Source: Aradus depressus (lineage: Eukaryota > Arthropoda > Insecta > Hemiptera > Aradidae). Taken from it: a stretch of DNA of 64,000 nucleotides. The stretch lies in assembly GCA_963662175.1 (NCBI GenBank), contig OY759215.1, forward strand, positions 48,563,213 through 48,627,212, written 5' to 3'. This document shows positions 1 through 10,850 of the stretch, piece after piece (positions within the stretch are counted from its first letter, which is position 1; each line of letters starts with the position of its first letter). Both the position numbers and the translations under genes were made by a program. The notes under the pieces were generated by a model. The model did no database searches and was not told the DNA's origin. It worked only from the letters and a program-made list of their open reading frames with translations.

Positions 1-1609
1 AAAATAACAATAGTGTTATTATCATTTATCTTTTTATGTTATAATAAGTAAAAAACGATACTTCACAAAACAGAAACAAAGAATAATTATTTTACACTGC
101 TCACGGATATTAAAGTAATATTAACAGAAGACGGAACAATATACACAAAAAAGGAACAATATCCTCGTTTACAAGGAAAATTTATTACTGGGTTTTGCTG
201 GTCACCTAATCTCATTAAAATGAATTCAAAATTATCTATATTGTTTGTTTGGCATCGTTGCGTACTCTCAACATGAGCAAAAAATATGAGGTAGTTTTTG
301 TGCAGAACTAAAATCGATTCAACTGGAACGGTAATTTTCCTTACTTTATTCAACTTATTTTAAAACCTAAAACTGCAGAACAAATAAACAAAACAAACTT
401 AGTTTTTGTTTTTAAATATTGCATATTCCACAAGAATCTATGTATATGAATTATTATTTCTTGTAGAATAAACAGTACTATAAAAAACCAATTTTGTTTT
501 ATTTATTTATTATTATTTATATTAAGTTTCCACAATACATCAGCGTTTCTCAACTGCATTACATTCAATTTTATTTAGAGCCACGACTAAGCAAATTTTC
601 TTTGCTTCCTTGTAATTAATATTTTTCTCAATATATTCAGTGATTTTGCGGATTTTCACAAGCAAATAAAAAGAAAAAGTGCCAAATAACTCATAAAAGT
701 TTTCCACATGAAAACCTAACTTTAATTATTATACAGCTGATTATTACCATTATCTGTATTTTGTTGAGCGGAAACTTCTTTGTCATCAAAAATTTTATTG
801 TAAAATATATGTTTTTAAATGATAAGATAATTTTCAAGTTCAGTGGTTTTTGAATTAGGCACATGAAAAGGATTTAGTGGACAGTACAAAAAGGGTTTGT
901 TTTGACCATAAACGCAAAAAATTGTAAAGGGAATTTTGAAATCCATCAAAGAATGTTGCCACTCAAAGCTTCCTCTATCCTTTCGATATGCGAGAATCCA
1001 AAAAAAAAACGATATTCATTGCATACATGTGACAGAAGCGGTTTATTCCTAATATTCATAAATAAATACCACTTTTGGGATTTGTGAAGAGATTCTGAAT
1101 TTATAATAATACATGTTTTTTTTTCACAGCTTTGTTTCGCTCCTCATTTATAATTATTTTGATCTTTCGAACTCAGAAAAATTAAGAAAAAAATGTTCAT
1201 TGTCAATATCTTCAATTTATTTGTTCATCTTTACTGGAATTAATTTTTAGTTAGAACATATTTTAGTCCATACTGGGCTAATGGCTTTAACACAGAGGTC
1301 AACTTGTAAAATATGTTCTGCATAAATAATATGATCAATAAGAAAAAAAATTGATTACAATAAAGATGTGCAAATATATTAAAGATACTGATGGTGAGAG
1401 TTTTTATCGAAACGTGTATTTGATAGGTTGTAAAAACTAACAAATTAATTGGTAGAAAAAAATCAGTGAAAAAAGTGTACGTTATTACAAATAAATACTT
1501 ATAAATGAATAATTATAGTAAGTGTACTTTATTTTTGTTAACTTCGATCCTTCTTTTACACATAAGTAGTGCAAGGTGCAACTTTACCGTCTCCCATATC
1601 TTGTAGGAG
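1..1609. other. AT-rich sequence without a recognisable gene
   Basis: Only short frames without coding character are present. The stretch 375-560 is a decayed end of the Penelope-like foldback family seen intact near 13.17 kb: both contain AAGTTTCCACAATA followed by CAGCGTTTCTCAAC or CCGCGTTTCTCAAC, and an ATATTGCATATTCCAC block that is the reverse complement of the GTGGAATAGACAATATTT block. Nothing else in this stretch could be assigned. Confidence 0.5.
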
Positions 1610-1931
1610 TTAGTTACTGTGACCCATGACCCTTTAACTACGAGGTCATATCGCATACAACCAGAGCGCTCTTTCGGCGCTCTGGTGGACATGAGTCCGA
1701 CTCTACTGTAAGAGTCCTAAATTTTGTCAACCCAGGTTTATTCTTTATATTTATTTTTTATTGAGTATCTGACATCCTACAGGCTCAGGACCATCGCTTA
1801 ATATTCCAACCGAAGGGGTTCAAGGGTTTTTTACCTACCAGATAGAAAATCTATGGACCTCGGCCGGGATTGGAACCAGTGATCTTGAGCTCAGAAGACA
1901 AGCACGCTACCTTCGAGTTGCCGGCGTCCTC
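1610..1931 (-). repeat. SINE-A copy, near full length
   Basis: Antisense copy of the tRNA-derived SINE. Reading the minus strand, the degraded tRNA head (internal promoter A and B boxes) lies at about 1860-1931. The body has the GGGACGTTAAGCGATGGTCCCGAG block (here altered), and the tail carries the diagnostic GAAAGAGCGCTCTGGT palindrome core and the GACCTCGTAGTTAAAG block near 1630-1690. The head is diverged (TTGCCGGC for TACCGGC), so this is an old copy. Confidence 0.8.
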
Positions 1932-3293
1932 TTGGACCTTCCGGCCAGCTGTTTAAGCCAAGTTAAGCAGAAGCGGAGTGTAGAGAAACAGAACCGGGGA
2001 TCGATAGACCAACTTTTTAACAAACTTTGAAAAGACAAAAGCTTCAAGGGGGAATCAACTTACGGAAATGCCTCCAGCTTTTGTCTTCAGTTCTTTTTTT
2101 GCCCTTTTTCTTCGTAGTACTAACAAGCCAGAGTAAAGTGAACCCTAACTTTGAGGTAAAAAAAAATTAAATTATGGAATACTAGCAGGTTCACATAGCT
2201 GTGATCGGGAGTAACTTTGTCTATAATAACTCAGTTGCAACTTATCTATAAGCAAAAAATGTATAGGATCTGATATGCTGACAAATAAGTACGATCTTTA
2301 TTTATAATCCTAAGAATTTAAATCCCATTGTAATAATGTATGGGAAGATGGCTGATGAAGTTAGAAGTAATTATTTCATAAGTTGTAAAATAAAAATACT
2401 TTTTATAGATGTATAGACAAGGAGTGGAGATTGTCCATTCGGGAACTAACCCATTCAACATTATCTTCTAATGTCTATTCTCAAATGTGAGAATTAAAAA
2501 GAAGTTATTTTCTCTAATCACCTGGCTCATCCTTACTTTTTTTCTTCCCTCTTACGTTTTACTTTCCCAGCTATACGAACATAAAACAACGTAATAACTT
2601 TTAAATAGATCAAATAAACATAAAAATTGATATGTCTAACTATGAAAAATGTATTGGACTAAGATAAATAATTTCACTGTAACAAAAATTAATTCACTTC
2701 ATAAAATTACTGTCAACTTTAAAATAAATGTAAAGTTTTAAGAGAAAGAATACTTTAAAATATAAAACGAATAGTTCCCCTTTAAATTTTGGCCGAAAAG
2801 TATAGTAAAGTACCCTATGTGGGGTTGTCACTAACAACAATTATTTACTGATATACTAACTAAATAACATTTACTGATTTCGAAAACTGAACATTTCCTA
2901 AATTTTACGTTTGTTTACAATGACTCCGACCGGTGGACTCCTTAAGTAGAGCTGAGACCAATAGAAAGAAAATTAAAACCAAAAAACCTTCAAATCATGG
3001 TAATTATGGTTTTTGTATTTACTCACTAGATAGTTTAATTTCTCGGCTTCTGTTTCCTTTCTTGAAGAAAACATTTCATTTATTAGCAACATATTTATTA
3101 TTCCAAAAGGTTAGAATTGGAACAAATTGGTCAGAATTATTTTTACCTTCTTACTCTTTGAGGGTTTTCAAAGTTTTTTTGCTACGCATCGAAAACCCAA
3201 TCTTCCATTCGCAATTACGTCTTGTTTGTATATTTATACAAATGATATATAATTGTGTTTATACGGTTATTTATTTATTTTTTGTTTTTATAG
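1932..3293. other. unassigned AT-rich sequence
   Basis: No supported gene. A segment at about 2340-2400 (GGAAGATGGCTGATGAAGTTAG) resembles 6845-6900, just outside the foldback at 6880, so it is probably a shared repeat flank. Confidence 0.4.
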
Positions 3294-3387
3294 TTTCCTC
3301 GCCAGTTATTCCGCCGAACAATATCCATTGTTACCCAAACCATCCTCTGGAGCATCCTCATCCAACATACCGGTCGCAAATATGTAA
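3294..3387 (+). CDS. candidate host exon (possibly terminal), unidentified
   Basis: A pyrimidine-rich tract ends in TATAG at 3289-3293. After it, one frame reads about 30 codons with Ser/Ala/Pro-rich composition (FLASYSAEQYPLL...) to ATG TAA at 3382-3387. A GTAAAT donor-like site sits at 3384, so the exon could instead splice at 3383. Base composition is clearly less AT-rich than the flanks. A second frame is also open, and I recognise no family, so coding status is inference. The longer open frame around it lacks an ATG start and is dominated by AT-driven Phe/Leu/Ile, so I did not accept it as a gene. Confidence 0.3.
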
Positions 3388-4074
3388 ATGTTTTCTAATT
3401 TAAAAAATGTTGCCTATTTAAAATTTAACCAAATTTTTCAACAATGAACAATAAAAATAAGTCCGAGAACTGACAAAACTGAAAATATAAATATAACTAA
3501 TATATTGTTACGAACGTTTCAGCATGTACTTAATATTTTCCAAATCATTAATCTCAAAAATGAAAATAAAAAAATCTGTTAATGGCGTAGCGGTATAAGT
3601 ACTTCTCCAATAGCGACGTCTTAGAAACACATAAAGATAAATAAACACCGGCGAACCTCCTCTCCACGGTTACCCATCCATACAACCGTCCAGTACGAAT
3701 CAGGCATGTTTCTCGTACACGCCATCGCAAATCGATTAATCGATTCCTTTTTTAGCGTTTTTTCGATTCATATGTAGAAAGAAGAGAGTAAGATAACCCG
3801 GCAGTTCACGTGGAGAAACATTTTTAGTGGAGTGTGTTGGTGAAATTTCTGGTGCGGAAGATCTAGACTGGCGTAAATAGACCTTGTATATATATCTATT
3901 TTCGTTATTTTCGAATATAATTTTTTTTTGTGATAGAAAACCTACCTCGGTTTTTTTATACATATATTGTATTAGAGAGTTTTCTTTTTCTTTCTTTATT
4001 TTAAAATCATTCATATGAGTTTGCCCCTTTATTTGTCTTAAGTGTTAATTGTTTAGTCAAGGGTTAGGAGACGT

Positions 4075-4540
4075 AAAAATGGGTATGTATATCTATGAAA
4101 ACGATATAGAATAAATGTATCGACAACTATATATGTGTATCCAGAACCACATAAGCACATAAAAACGACAACGACAAATTTTCAGCGGATTCGCCCGATT
4201 ACAAAGGGGGACCAGAGGGTGGGCTCAAGTCAAAAACCTCATAACTGCCGCTGTAATGAATGTATTAACATGAAATAACACGATTAATATTATTAATTTT
4301 CCGCGGAAATGACCAATGGGAAGGGGGGAGATTAGAGAAAGGAGACACGACTCAAAAAGCCTAATACCCTGCCGATGTAATGAATGTATCGGGACAACAT
4401 TTTGTATGAGGATTCACGTAAGCCGCTATGCATGTCAACTATTGATTTTTAGTCAAGTTGGTTTTGAAGGAAGAGCAAATACTTATTTGATTAATTCATA
4501 AAGTACATATCCGGTGATTCACCGACAACGTTTTTTCTTT
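4075..4540 (+). repeat. Rep-C copy, diverged
   Basis: Contains the Rep-C landmarks in order: AACGATA...GAATAAATGTATCGAC, then TAATGAATGTATC repeated, TATGAGGATTCA, GGTTTTGAAGGAAGAG, GATTAATTC, and the 3' end CCGGTGATTCACCGACAACG followed by T-rich DNA. The usual GCTGGGGAAG just before the hairpin has decayed to ATAAAG. Confidence 0.65.
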
Positions 4541-4572
4541 AGTTATTTCGCGTTAGTGTATTCATGGACATT

Positions 4573-5312
4573 ATTATTTTGATGTGTGTTGTGCCGCACT
4601 GGTTTCGGATCTTGAGATCAGTAAGCTGGCACGGTACCTCAGAGCTACCGGAACCCTCACCTTTATAGCAAGCACGCTGCCTCTGAGCTACCGGGGCCCT
4701 CACCTTTACAGCAAGCACGCTACATCTGAGCTACTGGTGCCCTCACCTTTACAGCAAGCACGCTACCTCTGAGCTACCGGGGCCCTCACCTTTACAGCAA
4801 GCACGCTACCTCTGAGCTACTGGTGCCCTCACCTTTACAGCAAGCACGCTACCTCTGAGCTCCCAGTGCCCTCACCTTTACAGCATGCACGCTACCTCTG
4901 AGCTACCGGAACCCTCACCTTACAGCAAGCACGCTGCCTCTGAGCTACCGGGGCCCTCACCTTTACAGCAAGCACGCTGCCTCTGAGCTACCGGGGCCCT
5001 CACCTTTACAGCAAGCACGCTACATCTGAGCTACTGGTGCCCTCACCTTTACAGCAAGCACGCTACCTCGTGAGCTACCGGAACCCTCACCTTTACAGCA
5101 AGCACGCTACCTCTGAGCTACCGGAACCCTCACCTTTACAGCAAGCACGCTACCTCTGAGCTACCGGAACCCTCACCTTTACAGCAAGCACGCTGCCTCT
5201 GAGCTACCGGGGCCCTCACCTTTACAGCAAGCACGCTACCTCTGAGCCACCGGAACCCTCACCTTTACAGCAAGCACCGCTACCTCTGAGCTACCGGTAC
5301 CCTCAACTTCAC
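4573..5312 (-). repeat. 43-bp minisatellite (about 16 units) derived from the SINE-A tRNA head
   Basis: Sixteen successive units of 43 bp (one of 42, two of 44) read CAGCAAGCACGCTACCTCTG, then AGCTACCGG(A/G)(A/G)CCCTCACCTTTA. The core is the reverse complement of the SINE-A 5' end, including the A-box region (AGCACGCATACCACTGAGCTACCGGCGCCCTC in other copies). Just before the first unit (4591-4620), sequence resembling the SINE B-box segment and ATCTTGAGATCAGTAAGC remains, showing that the array grew from one antisense SINE-A. Units 2-3 and 9-10 share the same variant order, suggesting segmental duplication inside the array. Confidence 0.9.
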
Positions 5313-5590
5313 TTCTTACCCTATAATATTCATGAAGAGAACAGCTTACCTAACAGGGGATAGTTCCCTGCCACAATCGGTTCCCCCGATGGACAGTTCT
5401 CGGGATGGCTGACGTCGTTCCCAGGGCTCCGAGGTGGACCGGACGTGAACCACTGTCACGTGACCTCCACCTCTGTAACAGAAACGCATATAGTGCCGTT
5501 AGAGTGGATAGAAGCCTTCAACACGATTCCTCATATCTTCAGAAAAATCAAAATGGCATAACGCGTGGAATGAGTTGAAAGTTCGAGTCC
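5313..5590. other. moderately GC-rich unassigned segment
   Basis: Follows the minisatellite directly. It includes a GTCACGTGAC palindrome near 5455-5464, but there is no open frame or known repeat landmark. Confidence 0.35.
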
Positions 5591-5594
5591 CACA

Positions 5595-5965
5595 AAACTG
5601 ATATTACTTTCTTATGCCTTTAGGTATGTGATCGAGTTCTCATCGGAATTTTACGTTTCAAGGTTCCTAGAATACGTATTAACCATTTTCGCGATGATGT
5701 CTGACTGTGTATGTGATTGGAATTTCATGAGTGCTCTTACTCAGAAATGATTGCAGCAATGAACATTTGAACACAATTTGAAATGAAGATGTTACACGTG
5801 CTAACTTTGATCTGGTTACATTTTGGCGTAAATCGGACGAAAATTAAGAGACCACATTACATCGGGGGCTAAGTACATTTTACAATATAACGCTTATTAT
5901 ATTGATGACCTAATCAAAAATCTTTTCAAAAGAAAGTTGTAGAGAAAACTAGGAGAAAACTAAGA
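5595..5965 (-). repeat. Rep-D copy
   Basis: Reverse complement of the repeat also seen at 21100-21440 and 37870-38140. Shared landmarks on the minus strand are the AAGCGTTATATTG / GTACTTAGCCCC region, GGTCTCTTAATTTTCGTCCGA, AAGTTAGCACGTG, and CGAAAATGGTTAATACGTATTC. Function unknown; non-coding. Confidence 0.65.
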
Positions 5966-6242
5966 CCCCTCTTTAGGCTTCTAAGACGGAGACACTTATT
6001 AGGAGTTATTATTATTTGAATACATATGAATTGAAATGAAGAGAAATTTTATTCTGGGATATACAGAGTTAAAAAAAACAAGAGAAACAATAGAAGAAAA
6101 TATAAAATAAATAAATTAGTGCTACAGTGGAGAAAAAATAGGCAACAATAAATAAATAAATAATTAAAATGACTAGCATAATTAAGAAGAAAATAAATAC
6201 ATTTATGTTATATATTTATATATAATATATATATATATTTCC

Positions 6243-6295
6243 TTTTCTTCACTATTTTAAGATATATTATATCTTAACATAGTGAAGAAAATAAA
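6243..6295. repeat. short inverted repeat
   Basis: TTTTCTTCACTATTTTAAGATA is followed, after an AT spacer, by its near reverse complement TCTTAACATAGTGAAGAAAAT. It could be a tiny MITE remnant. Confidence 0.5.
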
Positions 6296-6432
6296 ATAAA
6301 TTAAAAGTAATCCGAACAGCATAAGAGAATGGTTGTTTATAAAAAGAAAAAAAGATGCCGACTAGGTTTGAAATTAAATTAATTTAATAATAATTGGTGT
6401 AAATAAGTAGCTAAATAAATATAAATGAGAAG

Positions 6433-6555
6433 AAAAAAATAGTAATAATAATAGACAAATAGATAAGTAACCTAAAAAAATAGTAATAATAATAGACAAA
6501 TAGATAAGTAACCTAAAAAAATAGTAATAATAATAGACAAATAGATAAGTAACCT
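6433..6555. repeat. 41-bp tandem repeat, three units
   Basis: Three essentially identical 41-bp units start at 6433, 6474 and 6515, each a run of seven A followed by TAGTAATAATAATAGACAAA and TAGATAAGTAACCT. Confidence 0.85.
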
Positions 6556-6879
6556 AAAAAAATAATAAATAAGTAGAATAAATATAAACCATTTTAGTGA
6601 TGATGTTGGTGGGTATGTGATTGGAACTAGCATACAAGCAGAATGACGTGAGTGTATATGTGCGTAACCGTAACCATATTGATGATATTTTGTTTTATAT
6701 CAAATGGTGAAAATTCTATTCCTGGATTATGTAGGTTGTAACCGTATTTATGTTATTTTGGTTTGTTTGGTTTGAAAACTTCTGCTCCCTGATATTATTT
6801 GTTTGTTTTTAAATTTCCGCTCAAGGTATACATTTGTATTTAATAAGAAGATGGCTGATGTAGTGAGAAGTGATTATTT

Positions 6880-7339
6880 CGCAGGATGTCAAATATAAGG
6901 TAGTCTGACCTCTCACAGATTTTTATTTAAGTAATGCTAGCCGGCTTTCGAGGTCTCCCTCATCAACAGGCAGTCTACAAAAGAACCATCCTAAATATAG
7001 TATGTAATATAAATAGCAAATAAATAATTAAAAACACAATTTTTGATAAAACATACCTGATAAAAATTTTTGAATAAAACTAAAAAATAAAAATAAATAA
7101 ATAACAATCTACAACAACAAACATTAACAATTTAAAATATCATGGATGGGGACAGACGAGTTATTCCTGCCCACCAAATTGTGTTTTTAATTATTTATTT
7201 GCTATTTATATTACATACTATATTTAGCATGGTTCTTTTGTAGACTGCCTGATGATGAGGGAGACCTCGAAAGCCGGCTAGCATTACTTAAATAAAAATC
7301 TGTGAGAGGTCAGACTACCTTATATTTGACATCCTGCGA
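6880..7339. mobile_element. foldback element FB-a with a hammerhead-like motif
   Basis: Inverted arms of about 164 bp (6880-7043 and 7176-7339) flank a 132-bp spacer. The plus-strand right arm carries CTGATGA (7249-7255), T, stem GAGG/CCTC with loop GAGA, GAA, palindrome AGCCGGCT and A (7280). The left arm carries the mirror copy with one core change (CTGTTGA). A decayed relative is at 59635-59710. The arrangement resembles non-autonomous Penelope-like or retrozyme units inserted head to head; that assignment is inference. Confidence 0.75.
7249..7280 (+). ncRNA. hammerhead-ribozyme-like motif 1
   Basis: Core CTGATGA, one extra T, stem II GAGG-GAGA-CCTC, GAA, self-complementary stem III AGCCGGCT, and A as the nucleotide before the predicted cleavage point. 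Flanks TGC (7246-7248) and GCA (7281-7283) can pair as a short stem I. The extra base between the core and stem II departs from the textbook fold. Confidence 0.5.
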
Positions 7340-7414
7340 GACATTTGTATTTAGTTTATAATTGTTTTTCTTTAGATATAATATTCTAGTTTGTTTAGAT
7401 ATATATAATTGAAA

Positions 7415-7815
7415 GGGAGGGCTCCGGTAGCTCAGTGGTATGCGTGCTTGACTTCTGAGCTCAAGAACGTGGGTTCGTAACCCGACCGAGGTCCTTAGTT
7501 TATTTTATCTGGGAGGTAAAATAAACTTAAGCACGCCGTCCTTCGGATGGAACGTTAAGCGATGGTCCCGAGAATTAATAAATGACTTCAGATCTTACAC
7601 TTGCCATGGCACAGTGTTTTTCGTTGTAATTCATATTTCCATTTGTCCCGAGCCTGTACGATGTCAGGTACTCGTTAAAGACCCCTAAACTAGGTGAATA
7701 AAAATTTAGGGTAGGTATTTAGGACTCCCACAGTAGAGTCGGGCTCATGTTCACCAGAGTGACGAAAGAGCGCTCTGGTAGTGGGCATGAGTCATAAAAC
7801 CTAACCTTACCTATA
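7415..7815 (+). repeat. SINE-A copy carrying a 72-bp insertion, CCTAA-type tail
   Basis: Full-length copy. The tRNA head has A box TAGCTCAGTGG at 7428-7438 and a B box with one extra T (GGTTCGTAACCC, from 7472). The body is intact to GATGGTCCCGAG, where a 72-bp segment (7573-7644) interrupts it, flanked by an 8-bp direct repeat GTCCCGAG (7565-7572 and 7645-7652). The SINE then resumes with CCTGTACGATGTCAGG and runs to ATAAAACCTAACCTTACCTA. The same insert is shared with the copy at 16533. Confidence 0.92.
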
Positions 7816-9157
7816 ATTGGAAGGTTACTATCTCTTACTCAAATCTAGCATACATCAACTGCACATTAAAACATTAAAAATGTATGTCAATATAGGCCCT
7901 GAAAAAGGCACAATCAGTGCCGAAAGCTTGGCAGAAATTTCGAAAAAGTTGGTTTTCATCGACCACAAGCTTTTCCTAGCTATTGCATCGTTCCTGGATA
8001 TTGCATCGTTGGTCAATCGTTCCCTAATCGATATCTTACCAAAAATGTTTCTTATGAAATTTTCATCCATTTAATAAGCCCTCTGTTTTCAGATAGGATA
8101 AACAAAGAGTGAAAGTACTAACAACGCTTTTAAAACCTTTCTTATACATGGAATCCGTAATCTGTAGCCTGACTATCTTTTTGAATAACTGGCACACAAT
8201 ACTGCAATCCGATATCTCGCATCTTGCCATAGAAAATCGTTTCATTACCCCATTCTTCTCAGAAGTAGTTGCCTCATTGTTCTTCAGCACTTCACCTGAC
8301 TACTAGTGGTGCTTAGGTGGCATGCAAAACTTCCAAAATAGCTCTTAGCTATGTAGCCTCAAATCTACTGTGGAGTTAGTACTTACTGAATTCAACTACA
8401 AACGCCCATAAGGCGCATTTGCCCTGTTTTCTCTCATCAACGGTTCTAAAGACTAAAAAGATAAATTTATGTAAAATTTTGACGACCATCGATTCCTGAC
8501 ATTTATATAACATTTAAAATATATGAGAGAGAATGTTTCCTTTATTCCAACCAGTGAAATGAGTCCCGTGGGATACAGAAATGTTTACCCACATATAAAT
8601 TAGTGTATTATAATTTAAAATGGATTTTAAATTCTTTTCATTTGGTTTTACTGTAAAACAAATTAGAATGTATTTATAAAACTCACCACATGAAAAGACT
8701 ATATTTTTGTTAATCCAACATGTTTACAGTATAAAAAAAAAAAACAATTTATTTTTTAAATATTTCGCTCTATACACATATAACATGTTATTTTTGTTGA
8801 ACATAATATATTTTTTCCTTAGAATTTAATCATTATATTTATTATTAAACGGTTCCGGATTCACTCTATTCATTGAAAAACTAAAAGTTTGACTAAAATG
8901 TTTGCAGAGAATCTAACAAAGGAAGGGGCTTTATATCGTCCAGTGAGAAAGAAATGTGATATCATACCACAATATTGGTCTTTACAGAAGAGGCAGTCTC
9001 ACCTCTATTAGCTAATTGGTTGTTCGAGTGACGTAACTGAACTGTGAAGTGATATTATTGTACCCCAAACATTTCAGATCAAAACATGGCTCAAATAGGC
9101 ATTATTCTACAAATAATATGTAAGTGCTTTGAGAGTGAAGGGAAAACATAATAAAAA
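7816..9157. other. no supported gene
   Basis: Short opposing frames at about 7855-8300 on both strands overlap one another and show no family resemblance or splice context. The remainder is AT-rich with no landmark. Confidence 0.4.
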
Positions 9158-9262
9158 AAAAGTCGTCGGTGAATCGCGGGCAAAATACTTCCCCAGCACG
9201 AATTAATTATATTCTCGTTTTCCGTTCAAAGCCAATCGACCGTTTGGGCTAAATCTTAGTAG
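9158..9262 (-). repeat. Rep-C 3' fragment
   Basis: A run of A precedes GTCGTCGGTGAATC, ACTTCCCCAGCACGAATTAA, and CCAATCGACCGTTTGGGCTA, the minus-strand reading of the Rep-C 3' end. Confidence 0.8.
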
Positions 9263-9383
9263 GATACTTCAGGACAACGTCATCCCCTAGAAGCTGTACC
9301 ACAACGACAAAAAATCACTCATAGTTAAAGTTCTTAATGTTGTTTGTTCTGAATTAAAAGATAATGTATATCGAAAACCATTA

Positions 9384-9656
9384 GAGGGCGCCGGTAGCTC
9401 AGTGGTATGCGTGCTAGCTTATTGAGCTTAAGATAACAGGACCTTAGTTTATTTTATGTGTTAAAATAAACTTAAGCGCGACGGTCCCAAGCCTGTACGA
9501 TGTCAGGTATTCGTTAAAGATCCCTACCCTAGGTGAATAAAAATGTAGAACTCCCATAGTAGAGTCGGACTTATGTTTACCAGAGTGATGAAAGAGCGCT
9601 CTGGTAGTAGGCGATATGAATCATAGTTAAAACCCGGGAATGAGTCATAATAACTC
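9384..9656 (+). repeat. SINE-A copy, subtype lacking the B-box segment
   Basis: Starts GAGGGCGCCGGTAGCTCAGTGG and ends with the CCCGGGAATGAGTCATAATAACT tail block. Relative to full copies it lacks the B box and the CACGCCGTCCTTCGG block, having CTAGCTTATTGAGCTTAAG and GCGCGACGGTCCCAAGCCTG instead. The copy at 35098 shares this structure, so it is a true subfamily. Confidence 0.88.
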
Positions 9657-10454
9657 GAGAACCACTATTCACGCAAAATATGTAATATTGTCTTCCTTAT
9701 TAATAAATGAGACACATATTCATGTGACAAAGCCTATATACATATATATATATTTATTAGACTAGGATACGTAGAGAATACTATAAGCGCAATAGGTAAG
9801 CTATGCTGATTTTTTTTTTTATATGAAACCGAGGAAAATTGTTTATCATTAGACAATATAACTGAGCACTTGATCCCAGCTATCAAAAGACAGCTTTCTT
9901 TAGATGTTAAGGATCAAAAAATTATAAACTTTTTCCTCATAAATTCTTAACTTAAAAAAAAATCAATATTGACTTTTTTGACGTTGTCCTGTATCCGTTA
10001 AAAATATTTAAAAAAAATTCCTGCCATCCTCTCTCTCTCTAGTCAAAATGTTTGAAAACTTTACTTCTTGAAGGAATTTTGTCAATCGACAATATCTTGG
10101 GGAGAGACGGCGGCCTCCTAATAAATTGAATAAAGCGAATGAAACACGTTAAATAGCCTTATCTGACGTCTTGAATTTTTTATGCAAATGTTGTCAAGAA
10201 AAAGAGGCCAGGAGACAGAGGAGGGGCTACCAAGAAGAAAAGAAAAAGAATAAAAAGAATTACTACTGAAGTTTATTTTTCTGAAGAAATCTCGTAATTT
10301 TCTGGAAGACTGTAACTTTTCTTTCTTTAATAGATCTGCCGCTTCATAAAAACATGATTTGTATTGTTCTTTAATGATTATAATTTTTTGTTATGTTGAA
10401 TTGTACAGTTTAAATCGTTCAAATTAACGAGATAATAATAATAATGAAATTGAA

Positions 10455-10535
10455 GAGGAAAGCTCACCTCTCAGATAAAAAAACCTTAGGGTCTCGGCCG
10501 CTTTCGAACTCGCAATCTTGAGATCTTGACCAAAA
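10455..10535 (-). repeat. SINE-A head fragment, decayed
   Basis: Minus-strand remnant of the tRNA-related part: the plus strand reads CTCGGCCGCTTTCGAACTCG then CAATCTTGAGATC, matching the B-box segment of antisense SINE-A copies. Confidence 0.55.
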
Positions 10536-10720
10536 TAGGCACACGTATTTTTTTCAAGTTAATTTTAAATCTGCGACTTTTCGGCAAAGGGAGTGAATAT
10601 TTAACAAAAGTCGCCCATATCTTTTAAAAAGTTGTTAAAAAGTAGACCTTGGTGGGTCCTATCAAGTACTGCTGGAAGAACTGACGTCCACCCCGCAGGA
10701 CAAATGAATATAAAACAAAC

Positions 10721-10736
10721 GTCCTGCCGGCAGGAC
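10721..10736. repeat. perfect 16-bp palindrome
   Basis: GTCCTGCCGGCAGGAC, GC-rich in AT-rich DNA, with a further CAGGAC copy about 20 bp upstream. No associated gene seen. Confidence 0.9.
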
Positions 10737-10744
10737 GCTACATT

Positions 10745-10850
10745 TGTTTGACGGCCATGTATAAAAAACCTTTAGCACGCCCTTCTAGCAGGACTTTAGC
10801 CTGTACGCTCTATCATTAAAGCTCAGACCTGAGTCACAATAATAACAAAC
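10745..10850 (+). repeat. SINE-A body fragment, heavily decayed
   Basis: Matches scattered SINE-A blocks (AGCACGCC, GCCTGTACG, GAGTCACAATAATAAC) with large gaps. It is probably separate from the antisense fragment at 10455. Confidence 0.4.

Noticed and set aside
2933..3403. 156-codon plus-strand open frame
   Set aside because: It has no ATG start, a Phe/Leu/Ile-rich AT-driven composition and no domain; only the 3294-3387 part has exon-like character, in a different frame.
4573..5312. CRISPR-like array
   Set aside because: Units are contiguous 43-bp repeats without unique spacers, in a eukaryotic SINE context.
7855..8306. Four overlapping short frames on both strands
   Set aside because: Mutually antisense, no family resemblance and no splice or promoter context.
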